Part shown: positions 1 to 8,819 of the stretch, one piece after another
How positions within the stretch are numbered: position 1 is the first letter of the stretch
How the letters are laid out: the number at the start of each line of letters is the position of its first letter
From: Prorocentrum cordatum
Taxonomy: Eukaryota; Sar; Dinophyceae; Prorocentrales; Prorocentraceae
NCBI GenBank assembly: GCA_963575745.1
Contig: CAUYUJ010012725.1
Span: 12,501-76,500 of the forward strand
Reading direction: 5' to 3'
Length of the DNA stretch: 64,000 nucleotides
The notes under the pieces: model-generated
Databases searched by the model: none
Seen by the model: the letters and a program-made list of their open reading frames with translations, nothing else
Told to the model about the DNA's origin: nothing
Made by a program: the position numbers and the translations under genes

Positions 1-193
1 GTTCACGCACGGCGCGCTCGAAAGCGTCGCGCCTCTCCAGCCAGCTCGGGCTGTGCCGACGGGCCAGCGCGGCAGCACCCGCAGCGGTGGGGAAGCCCAG
101 CGCGGCCTCGTCTAGGCAGTCACGGAGCCGCCTGAACGGGGGGTAGCCAAGCGGCGGCAGCGGCATGCCGCAGCCCATCGCCCACTAAGGCAG

Positions 194-1851
194 CTACTCC
201 TCCACGTCCTGGATGTGCTGCCTGATCTGATCAGGACCTCGAACCCCAGCCAGGAAACGTGCCTCCCCCACACTCTTGCGGCCGCGCCGCCCCTCGAGGC
301 CCGCAGAAGTGGGCCGCTCGTGCCCAGCAGCTTCGCCCTGCGGCCCTTGCGGGCCAGTGCCAGCCAAGCGACTCGTAGAGCCCGCGCGGCCCCGTGGGCG
401 TCGAACTCGCCGCTGGTCCCGTAGTCGCGGTCGTCGCGCTCCTCGGTCGCGATAGGGAGGGGGTTGTTTGTGCGGGCCCCCACCGCGCGAGGACCCCCTG
501 CGAGTCGCTGGTGCTCACCTCCGCGCCGAAGAAGTGCGGGGTCCTGCCCTGGTGGCCCTTGCTGCTCACCTGGCCGCCGTCGAGCTTCAGCGGGCCGTCG
601 ATGCCCTCCTGCTCCTCGAGGGCCTCCTGCGAGTCGCCGATGTACACCTCCGCGTCGATGATGTACGTGGTCCTGTCCTGGTGGCCCTTGACGCTCGCCT
701 GGCTTACGTCGAGCTTCGGCAGGCCGTCGATGCTCTCCTCCTCCTCCAGGGCCCCCAGCGAGTCGCTGAAGCCACACACCTCCGCGCCGAAGATGTGCTG
801 GGTCCTGCCCTGGTGGCCCTTGCTGCTCACCTGGCCGCCGTCGAGCGTCGGCAGGCCGTCGATGCTCTCCTCCTCCTCCTCCTCCAGGGCCCCCAGCGAG
901 TCGCCGAAGCACAACGCCGCGCCGATGATGGGCTGGGTCCTGCCCTGGTGGCCCACGATGGTGACCTGGCCGCCGACGAGCCTCGACTGGCCGTCGAAGA
1001 TCTCCTCCACGTCGACCTCCTGCAGCGTCGTCTCCTGGACCTGCGCCGTGTTCTCCTGGATCTCCTCCACGCCCAGCTCCCCGAAGCTGTCGCCCAGCTC
1101 GTGCTCGTCCCCGCTCGCCAGGCTGATGCTGTCCCGCTCCTCGCCCTCGCCAGCCTTCGGCGCGCCAGTGATGCCGCCGCCACCCGGCTCGCCGCAAACT
1201 CAAGCAGTGGAGAAGCGTCTTGGCTCGCCTATAGCCCTACCGAACAATGTTCTAAGAACCTCTTGTGTCCGCGAAATGTTCTTAGAACACTTCTGGCTTG
1301 GACTGTCTTGGTTTCACACATCGGGCTTATGTTCTAAGAACATTGTTTTTGTTCGTAGAACATTTTGGGGTTCTAAGAACATTTCGTGGTAGGACTATAG
1401 GAATGCCAGGACGGTCGGTCCCTGCTCAACAAGCGCCGAGGGCGAGCAGGAGCTCCTCGTCTTGCGGCCGCACGCCGTAAAGCTTGCCCCTGAAGTCCTC
1501 CAGCACTTCCCCTTTGACCACGGGCTCCTGGGCTGGTCCAGGGAGGCTACTACTCCCGGAAGGGGGCGCATGCCGCCCCCAGTTGCCGTGCCCGCAGAGC
1601 TCCTCGGCCGCCTCGACCGCCATCGTGGGGAGCTTGAGGAGCCTCGCCGCGCTGAGCGCCTCGCCCATGGCGGCGGGGTGCCAACCAAGGGCGTCGCCCA
1701 ACTCCCAGTGGGCAGCCAGCGCCGCGCGCATCGAATTGGTGCGCGCCGCCAGCGCCGCGGAGCGGCTCAGGCCGCGCTCATCGCGCGCCTGCCGCCGAAG
1801 CCGCCGCGCCAGCGTGCGGGCGCTGGCAACCGCCCAGCGCCGTGTCTTCAT
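194..1851 (-). CDS. Probable retroposed gene with internal 43-45-residue repeats; exons joined by inference
   Basis: The first ATG after the spliced-leader relic is at 1851, and no ATG lies in the 72-nt leader between them. Exon 1 (about 1851-1435) is basic and Ala-rich, beginning MKTRRWAVASARTLARRLRR and ending near DEELLLALG. A probable intron (1434-1188) holds a 174-bp inverted-repeat element. Exon 2 starts near 1187 with an acidic stretch (EEIQENTAQVQETTLQEVDV), then 3.7 copies of a unit whose core is GHQGRTQ..IFGAEV and whose tail is DSLGALEEEE.IDGLP.LDGG. The frame changes near 440-480, perhaps at a second short intron. A plausible C-terminus ends GPDQIRQHIQDVEE before TAG at 196-194. 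I recognise no family. The start is well supported by the leader; the exon junctions are inferred. Downstream sequence leaves the window at base 1, so a 3' flank cannot be tested. Confidence 0.5.
470..1010 (-). repeat. In-frame coding tandem repeat, unit ~129-135 bp
   Basis: About 3.7 copies of a unit encoding 43-45 residues. Each copy has GHQxRT near its start, then a hydrophobic IIG/IFGAEV patch, a run of 3-6 glutamates and IDGLPxLD. Length differences are whole codons, mostly in the glutamate run, which indicates that the frame has been maintained by selection. Confidence 0.8.
1188..1434 (-). other. Inferred GC-AG intron carrying an inverted-repeat element
   Basis: A GC donor at 1434-1433 and an AG acceptor at 1189-1188 join exon 1 (..LLLALG) to exon 2 (PGGGGITGAP..) in phase 0 and bypass in-frame stops at 1428-1426 and near 1200. 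GC donors are common in dinoflagellate introns. The junction is inferred, not observed. Confidence 0.4.
1228..1401. mobile_element. 174-bp terminal-inverted-repeat element (MITE or introner type)
   Basis: The left end CCTATAGCCCTACC (1228-1241) is matched inverted by GGTAGGACTATAGG (1388-1401). The similarity continues inward through AATGTTCTAAGAACC to give about 33-bp arms. The interior holds further copies of the palindrome TGTTCTWAGAACA (near 1246, 1276, 1331, 1371). It lies wholly in the inferred intron. No clear target duplication was found. Confidence 0.75.
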
Positions 1852-1923
1852 CGCGGCCTCTGGCGCGCGCCCACGAGCCCGCCGCGGGCGCGCGTCCGCG
1901 AGGGCCTCCCGTTCGCCGGCTCG

Positions 1924-1945
1924 CTTGAGCCAAAATGGCTACGGA
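1924..1945 (-). other. Dinoflagellate spliced-leader relic (DinoSL)
   Basis: A full 22-of-22 match on the minus strand to DCCGTAGCC...TTTTGGCTCAAG, with D = T. The leader is normally added by trans-splicing, so a genomic copy upstream of an ORF marks a reinserted cDNA. It is followed by CGAGCC rather than a GT donor, so it is not an SL RNA gene. Confidence 0.96.
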
Positions 1946-2385
1946 GAGGAGGAGGAGAAGGAGGAGGAGGAGGAGGAAGAGGAGGAGGAGGAGAAAGAGG
2001 AGGGGGAGGGCGAGGCGGAGGGGGAGGAGGAGGGGGAGGAGGAGGAGGAGGAGGAGGAGGAGGAGGAGAGGAGGAGGAGGAAGGAGGGGGAGGGGAGGAG
2101 GAGGAGGAGGAGGAGGGAGGAGGAGGAGGAGGAGGAGGAGGAGGAGGAGGAGGAGGAGGAGAGAGGAGGAGGAGGAGGAGGAGGAGGAGGAGGAGGAGGA
2201 GGAGGAGGAAGAGAAGGAAGAGGAGGAGGGGGAGGAGGAGGGAGTAGGGAGAGAAAGATGAGGAGGGATGAGAGGCGGATGGATGGAGGGATGCAGGGAG
2301 GGAGGAGGGAGGGAGGAGGGAGGGAGGGAGGAGGTTGGAGAGGAGGGAGGGAGGGAGGAGGAGGGTGGAGAGGAGCGAGGAGGGT
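1946..2385. repeat. GGA-type purine tract
   Basis: Nearly pure purine on the + strand, built of GGA, GGGA and GGAGGGA steps. It directly abuts the outer end of the spliced-leader relic. The ORFs through it (poly-Glu, poly-Gly, poly-Arg) are artefacts of the repeat. Confidence 0.98.
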
Positions 2386-2397
2386 AGGCGACGCTGC

Positions 2398-2664
2398 TTC
2401 GGAACACGCGGCTGCGGGACCAGGCGCAGGACGAGCTGCAGCGGTAGGACCGGCTGCAGCGCGAGTTCCAGTACGCGCAGCACCAGCAGCAGAAGTAGCA
2501 GCAGAAGGAGCAGCAGAAGGAGCAGCAGCAGCAGGAGCAGCTGGCCGCCGCGCCACTGGAGGACCAGCCGCAGAGCGAGCAGCAGCTGCTGCTCGCCGCG
2601 ATGCTCCCCGGCGCCGCCGCCACACCGCAGGAGGGCCACCTGTCCTCCCTCAAGGGAGGAAAAA
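2398..2664 (+). pseudogene. Decayed Gln/Glu-rich coiled-coil coding fragment
   Basis: One + frame reads LRNTRLRDQAQDELQR, then stop, then DRLQREFQYAQHQQQK, stop, and QQKEQQKEQQQQEQL followed by AAPLEDQPQSEQQLLLAAML. Charged and glutamine-rich heptads suggest a former coiled coil. Two in-frame TAG codons interrupt it. A CAG/GAG-rich repeat with no coding history is the alternative. Confidence 0.3.
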
Positions 2665-3153
2665 CCACCCGGACACCATACGTGGCGTTTACTAAACGGC
2701 CTGAAGCGCTTATTAGACAGCTCTGCCCTGTTCGATTCATCCTTTGGGTGCGTTTACTAAACTCGGGAGCGGCCAAGAGGGGGGTGTCCAAGAGGGGGGG
2801 GTGCAAATCATGGCCGGCGGCATGTGCGCGGCCCAGCGGGGGGGCCGGGGACGTAATGAAACGAGAAGAGGCGCCACGAAGTCTGGGGAAACATCCTCGC
2901 CCCCGCCATGATATCCATCCCCCCCAGTCATCACCCCCCTCTTTGCCGCCCCCGGCTTCGCGTGTCGGGGTGACCGCTGTGAGTGCGGATCTTCTGCTCT
3001 CTGCGAGGGCCCGAGCGGGCCGCAGCAGCCGGGCGCCCCGGCGGCTCCGGGCCCGGCCGCGGGGCCAGAGCAGGACGCCAGGTCTCGAGGAAGGACATCG
3101 GTGGCTCAAAGATGGGGTCCTGAGGGACGGGGTCCTGAGCTCAGTGTGACGAG
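2665..3153. other. No gene seen; two copies of a short palindromic direct repeat
   Basis: GCGTTTACTAAAC occurs at 2685-2697 and 2750-2762, each nearly palindromic (GTTTACTAAAC). The rest has G- and C-runs and no convincing frame. Confidence 0.5.
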
Positions 3154-3340
3154 CGAACAACACGCACCCATACCCATAGGGGGGTCGTTGGGAGGAGGAC
3201 TGGCTATGGGTATGGGTGCGGGTTGTCGGACCCTGGGGAACGCTCCCGCTCGAACGGGGGCCCCCATCCGACAACACGCACCCACAGCCCTCTCCGACCC
3301 CCCTATGGGTATGGGTGTGTGTGTGTGTGTTGTCGGTTCG
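3154..3340. mobile_element. Palindromic element with four alternating copies of a ~26-bp motif
   Basis: CTATGGGTATGGGTGCGGGTTGTCGG occurs as inverted, direct, inverted and direct copies at about 3154-3179, 3204-3230, 3266-3284 and 3303-3340. In the last copy the middle has expanded to a TG run. The outer arms also share CGACCCCCCTATGGG. It is a MITE-like hairpin with no coding content. Confidence 0.65.
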
Positions 3341-3347
3341 TCATTGT

Positions 3348-3580
3348 GGGCCCTGGAAACGGCAGAGCCGTTCTTTTACCGGTTCCGTTTTGCCGTTTCT
3401 TCGCCGGTTCCGACACCGTTTTTGCCGGTTCCGTCGCCGTTCTTGTACGGGCTCCCGCTCCGATTCCAATCCTGGAGCCGTTTTTGTTGACGTTTCCGGT
3501 CGCCGTTTTTTGCCGTTTCCATTTTCAATGGACTTTTTTTCGGAAACGGTGAAAAAACGGCCCTGCCGTTTCCGGGGCCC
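3348..3580. mobile_element. 233-bp terminal-inverted-repeat element rich in CCGTTT
   Basis: The left arm GGGCCCTGGAAACGGCAGAG (3348 on) pairs with the right arm ending CTGCCGTTTCCGGGGCCC (to 3580), with 23 of 25 positions complementary. The interior repeats GCCGTTTYC and CCGGTTCCG. No coding content or target duplication is evident. It starts 8 bp after the neighbouring palindromic element. Confidence 0.6.
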
Positions 3581-3708
3581 ACTAAGGAAGGGATCCGAGG
3601 GTAGATTTACGTTGTTTGAGGCTCCTCGTCCTTGGGATCCTACCCCTCAGGACCCCATCTCTGAACCACCGAGGCAAAAGCGCCAGAAACATCAGCTTCT
3701 GGCGCTCC

Positions 3709-4025
3709 GCGCGGATTTCTTGGATCCGCGCTGGGCCCCCCCTGGCGGCGCCTCTGGCGCCGCCCCTGGCGCGCTCCGCGCGCCAGGGAGGGGGGGCCCA
3801 GCGCAGGTCCAAGAAATCCGCGCGGACCGTCGGAAGTTTGTGCTTGCTGTATACTGCCGCTTTTCCTCTTTCGAGGTCGGCCAGCTTGGCGCGGGCAGCC
3901 AGGGCCAGGGCGATGGAGCCCTGAAGCCTCCCCCGTCAACTCAGTGCCCGTCGGTCGTTGGAGAGGAGGTGTTTCTGGATCCCCAGGTCCCAATATGTTT
4001 CAGGCGTCTTCCTATGCTTCAATTC
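3709..4025 (+). repeat. Dispersed composite repeat, copy A (GC hairpin plus 3' module)
   Basis: 3709-3826 is a GC hairpin: CGCGGATTTCTTGGATCC on the left, and its inverse around AAGAAATCCGCGCGGA on the right, with CTGGCGCGCTCCGCG in the loop. 3953-4025 is a module starting GTCGTTGGAGAGGAGG and containing ATCCCCAGGTCCCAATAT. Related hairpins are at 45195-45335 and 48520-48620; related 3' modules are at 16479-16552 and 38981-39030. Confidence 0.65.
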
Positions 4026-4424
4026 GGAGGTTGATAGGCCTCCTACCCTGACACGTCGATGAAGGAATTGGCCGTATTCGGTTCGCGAGAGGGCGTCGCG
4101 GCCGTCATTTTTGCGGGTCCAGGTCCGTCGGTTTCGGTCTTAGGGGAGCCTTATTACAGGGAGGTTTGTCCACCGCCGATCAATCGACGAGAGCTTGTTC
4201 CTTTTCCTTTCTCTTCATGGGGCGGGCGGCGACCCAGTCTACTTCCAACGCCTTCCTACTTCCATGCTTCTGCCAACTTCTTCCGACCGACGGGTATCCT
4301 TTCACCGACCCCCATCCCCGTCCCCGTCGAGACCCCAACCATCTCAGCACCCCAGTTGGGGCTATCCCCCTCGAAACCTGCAGGAAACAGCCTGCATCCC
4401 CATCTAGGGGGGTAAATCAGCCAG
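4026..4424. other. No recognisable gene
   Basis: An open + frame (ATG 4059 to 4415, starting MKELAVFGSREGVAAVIFAG) exists, but its Pro/Ser-rich second half resembles no family I know and pyrimidine-rich sequence alone could produce it. I do not call it a gene. Confidence 0.35.
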
Positions 4425-4905
4425 TGGGGAGGAGGAGCAGGAGGAGGAGGAGGAGGAGCAACAGGAGGAGGAGGAGGAGGAGGAGCAGGAGGAGGAGGAG
4501 GAGGATCAGCAGGAGGAGGAGGAGGAGGAGGAGGAGCAGGAGGAGGAGGAGAAGGAGGAGGAGGAGGAGGATCGGGGATACGGGTCGGTTAAACGATGCT
4601 CATTGACAGCGCGGCCGTTGCGCGCACTCCCGCGAGGCCCGCGGCGCGCGGAACGCGCTCCGTGGCGTGCCGCCGCGAGGCCTGCGTGTGCGCGGCACGT
4701 CTTCCGCTCTCGCGGCCGCGAGGCTCCCCGCGTCGCCAGCCTCCGCTGCGGTGGGGACATTGGACTCCTCCTCCTCCTCCTTCTCCTCGTCCTGATCCTT
4801 CTCCTCCTCCTCCTCCTCCTGCTCCTCCTACCCCTCCTCCTCCTCTTCCTCCTCCTCCTCCTTCTCCTTCTCCTACCCCTCCTCCTTCTCCTCCACTCCA
4901 ATCGT
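4425..4905. repeat. Opposed GGA and TCC tracts around a GC-rich spacer
   Basis: About 155 bp of GGA/GCA steps (4425-4580) and about 140 bp of TCC/TCT steps (4766-4905) face each other across a 185-bp GC-rich spacer, forming a potential large cruciform. Confidence 0.9.
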
Positions 4906-5976
4906 GGAGCGGCCATGGATATCACCGCCGCCCTCATCAGATAAGGGATCCTCCGGCAGTCTCCTCAGCACATTCCCTTAACGAGCGCCACCACCGTACT
5001 CGCAAACATCAGAAAACTAAAACAGGTTTGCTACGATGTAGGTAATGGGTCGTGAACCCCCCGCGGCGGATCCAGGCCATTTGCGAGCGGCTGCTTTTCG
5101 AGCAGCGGAGCGTGCTTTTCTAAGCGGTATCGGGGGACGCCCCCAGGTTTCAGGACCGTCTTCCTTCGCAGCCCGCTTCCTCTCCTGCTGAGTACAGCCG
5201 CAGGCGGTGGGGGCCGCGTCTGCTTGTGGTGCGCGGCGCACCATCTACGGCCACGTGAGGTCACGCGTGCCTCGGGGCGCGCGCCTGCGGTGCATGACGG
5301 CGCCGCATGTAGTGCGGAGGTCCGCCGGCACGTGAGGGTAGAGGAGCAGCGGGCGTAATAAGGGGCGGCGAGGATTGGGACAGGGAAGGGGGACGCGGGG
5401 GGAGGGGAGGGGACGGGGGGGGTGGATAGTGGAGGGGACGGGAGGGTGAAGGAAAGGAAGGGAGGGGGAGGGAGGCGAGTGGGAGGAGGGGAGGGGAGGG
5501 GAAGGTAAGGGAAGGAGAGAGGGGGAAGGGGGAGGAGCGGGCTAGGAGGAAATCTGAGACAAGGAAGACGCATTATGCCTTGGCGCAGGGCGTACCTGGA
5601 GGTAGGCAGCAATTCCACAAGTCATGGGCCTGGTGGTCCTTCACACTGTCCCATCTCCCCCAAACCCTGTTCCTCCCTCCTTCCTCCGAGAGAGGGCTCG
5701 GCAAAGGTCTCCACCCAAAGAAGGACGGGGTCTCAGTCGAGCCGTTCTCTTGTTGACCACCCCCTTAAGGGGGATCATTGGCCGTGGATGTCAAGAACAA
5801 TCCTCCCTCCTTCCTCCCCTTCCTCCGCCTCCACCTCCACTTTCGCCCCCCTTTGGCCTCATCAGCCGGGTTCTACTATAGCTTGCTGCCTGTCGTTGTA
5901 GAGCTGTCGATCCAGCCCCAGGGGCAGATAGCTTCGCCCTTGGATCTGCTCGGGCCTGGTGTCGCTGCGCTGGCTG
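4906..5976. repeat. Non-genic stretch with a G-rich purine minisatellite (5346-5550)
   Basis: 5346-5550 is built of GGGAGGGGAGGGGACGGGG-like steps. 4906-5345 and 5551-5976 show no convincing coding frame; both contain ORFs with skewed Pro/Arg/Ser content only. Confidence 0.6.
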
Positions 5977-6310
5977 CGGTGTACGGTGGCGTCTGTCGGG
6001 GATTCTTCGTTGCGGGGCCCACCTGTGGGCGATCAGGAAGACGACCCAGGTACCTGCGAGCTGGACAAGGAGATGCGGAACGAGTCCAGCTCACGGTGTA
6101 CGGTTGCGTTTGTTAGGGGATTCTTCGCAGCGGTGCCCCCGGGTGGGCGATCAGGAAGGCGAGTCGCAAGTTTTCTACCTGCGAGATGGTCAAGAAGATG
6201 CGGAGCAAACACAGGTTGTTCGCATCTCCTTGTCGAGCTCACGGTGTACGGTAGCGTTCGTTGGGGATTCTACGCTGCGATGCCCACGGGTGGGTGATCA
6301 GTAAGACTAG
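5977..6310 (+). repeat. Degenerate tandem repeat, three units of ~116-148 bp
   Basis: Units begin CGGTGTACGGTNGCG at 5977, 6093 and 6241. Each carries GGGGATTCTWCG, then TGGGYGATCAGGAAG or a variant. The linkers differ in length. No coding reading is convincing. Confidence 0.8.
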
Positions 6311-6609
6311 CCGCAATAATGTTGTTTGCCAGCATGTTCTTCTTTCCGCCCGTCCCATACAGCGCAAACACGCATATATATAATGTATATTTATCTATCG
6401 GAGGTGAGGGGGTGAGATCGAAGTGGAACGGAGAGCCCCCGTACCAGGAAATCGGTTTCGGTTTCGTGTTCGTGCGTGCCGTGCGTGCGGGCGAGGCGAA
6501 GCTGCGTGGGCGGGCGAGAAATGTCCCGCCTGTGGCTGAGGCGCGGCCGGACCAAAAGTCTCCCTTCCGGCAACCGGTGTCGCGCGGTGTCCCGCCGGTG
6601 TCCCGTCGG

Positions 6610-8200
6610 TGTCCCGATGATGATGTTGATGATGATGATGATGATGATGACGATGTTGATGATGATGATGATGATGATGGCCATGGTGGTGATGATGATG
6701 GTGTCCCGATGATGATGTTGATGATGCTGATGTTGATGATGATGATGATGGTGGTGTCCCGATGATGATGACGATGATGTTGATGATCCTGATGATGATG
6801 AGATGATGAGATGATGATGCTGATGAAGATGAAGGTGATGATGGTGTCCCGATGATGATGATGATGATAATGATGATGATGATGAGGTTGATGATGATGC
6901 TGTTGATGATGATGATGATGATGATGCTGACGCGGATGGTGCCCCGATGATGCTCATGATGTTGATGACGATGATGATGACGGCGATGGTGTCCCGAGGA
7001 TGATGGTGATGTTGATGATGAGGATGATGATGAGGTGATGATGATGGTTTAGATGGTGGTGGCCCGATGATGATGATGCTGATGTTGATGATGATGGTGT
7101 CCCAGCGATGATGATGATGATGGTGTCGATGATGATGGTGTCCCGATGATGATGATGATTATGATGATGATGCTGATGTTGCTGATGATATTGTCCCGAT
7201 GATGATGATGTTGATGATGCTCTTCATGATGATAATGAGATGATGATGCTGGTTGTGTTTTTGATTTTTTGGTCATGATTTTGTCCCGATGATGATGATG
7301 ATGATGATATTGGTAATGATGGTGGTGACGATGATGGTGTCCCGATGATTGTGATGATGGTGATGGCCATGGTGGTGATGATGATGGCGTCCCGATGATG
7401 GTGATGTTGATGATGCTGATGTTGCTGATGATGATTGTGCCTCGATGATGAGTTTGATGATGATGTTGATGATCTTGATGATGTTGCCGATGCTGAGATG
7501 GTGATATGATGATGGTGATGAAGAATCTGTTGATGATGGTGTCCCGATGATGATACTGTCGATGATGATGATGATGGTGATAGTGTCCCGATGATGCTGA
7601 TGTTGATGATGATGATTGTGACGATGATGGTGTTCGATGATGAGGACGTTGATGATGAGGGTGATGATGAGGTGATTTTGATGTTGATGGTGGAGGCCCG
7701 ATGGTGATGGTGATGCTGATGATGATGTGGTCCCGATGATGACGATGATGAGGGTGATGCTGATGATGATGATGATGATGATAACAGTGCTGATGGTGTC
7801 CGATGATGATGCTGGTGATGTGTTGGTGATGATGATGTTACTGATGATGGTGGTGTCCCGATGATGATGATGATGATGATGATGATTGACGATTCTGTTC
7901 ATGATGGCGATGATGAGATGATGATGATGATGATAGTGGTGTTCCGATGATGATGATGATGGTGTCCCGATGATTATGTTGATGATGCTGATAGTGACGA
8001 TGGTGGTGTCCCGATAATGATACTGATGTTGATGATGATGGTGATGAGGTGGTTATGATGATGGTGCCCCGATGGTGATGATGATGATGATGATTCTGAT
8101 GATGATGATGATGATGATGTTGATGACGTTGATGACGATGATGTCGATGATGATGATGATGCTGATGATGATGATGATGATGATGATGACGTTGATGTCG
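6610..8200 (+). repeat. 1.6-kb GAT/ATG array punctuated by GGTGTCCCG
   Basis: Long runs of GATGATGAT with GTTGAT and GCTGAT variants, broken every 30-80 bp by (T)GGTGTCCCGATGATG. The punctuating motif recurs about 20 times, so the array is a higher-order repeat. Poly-His, poly-Asp and poly-Met ORFs across it are artefacts. Confidence 0.97.
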
Positions 8201-8330
8201 ACAGTGAGACCGAACGTGAGATAGATTGCGAGATCGATAGTGAGGTCGATCGTGATATTTATTGTGAGGTCGATAGCCATAGCGAGTGTGAGATCGATCG
8301 GATCAAATAGATCGAGTGATACCGATTGTG
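8201..8330 (+). repeat. GATCGATAG-type minisatellite
   Basis: Imperfect repeats of GAGATCGATAGTGAGGTCGAT with TGATATTTATTGTGAGG inserts, directly following the GAT array. Confidence 0.7.
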
Positions 8331-8819
8331 GTCATCCACGGCGTGTCCCCGAGTCTGGGGGTGTTGATCGATTTTCTGCGCCGTGCTTCAAGTCCTGGTG
8401 TGGACGCTTCGCGCAACCGCGCCAGCCCATCCAGAAACGATGCCTGGGCGAGCTGCCCTGATCAGGGACGTGGAGGAGCATGCGATGGAAGGACAGGCCG
8501 GGGACGTCGCCATACACAAAAACGAGGAATATGGAGAAGGAGTCGGGGGAGAAGGAGGAGGAGGAGGAGGAGGAGGAGGAGGAGGGGGAGGAGGGGAACG
8601 CGGAGGGGGAGTGGGAGGAGGGACAAGGGAGGACAAATAGGCGGATGAGGAAGAGGAAGCGGAGGAGGAGCGCGAGCAGAAAGGCCAGAGGCCTCTTGGA
8701 TGCCCTCAGAGTCTCTTCGGTTGTCTCTTGATGTCCTCATGGGACGTTTTGGGGGCCTCTTGGTGGCACGGGTTCTCTTAACAGTGAAATCGATAATTGA
8801 ACATCGAATAGAATTAAGC
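8331..8819. repeat. Unassigned sequence, GGA tract and a short CTTGG-satellite piece
   Basis: 8331-8535 holds no convincing gene. 8536-8680 is GGA-rich. 8690-8765 has isolated units of the CTTGGGGGCCTC satellite seen in full at 22.1, 33.6 and 49-51 kb. Confidence 0.7.

Noticed and set aside
1946-2690. Long poly-Glu/Gly/Arg and poly-Leu/Pro/Ser ORFs in purine tracts (here and at 23.1, 38.2 and 51.3 kb)
   Set aside because: They are open because GGA/TCC repeats lack stops in most frames; no non-repetitive protein sequence is present.
6610-8280. His-, Asp- and Ile-rich ORFs in the GAT array
   Set aside because: Direct translations of a trinucleotide repeat.
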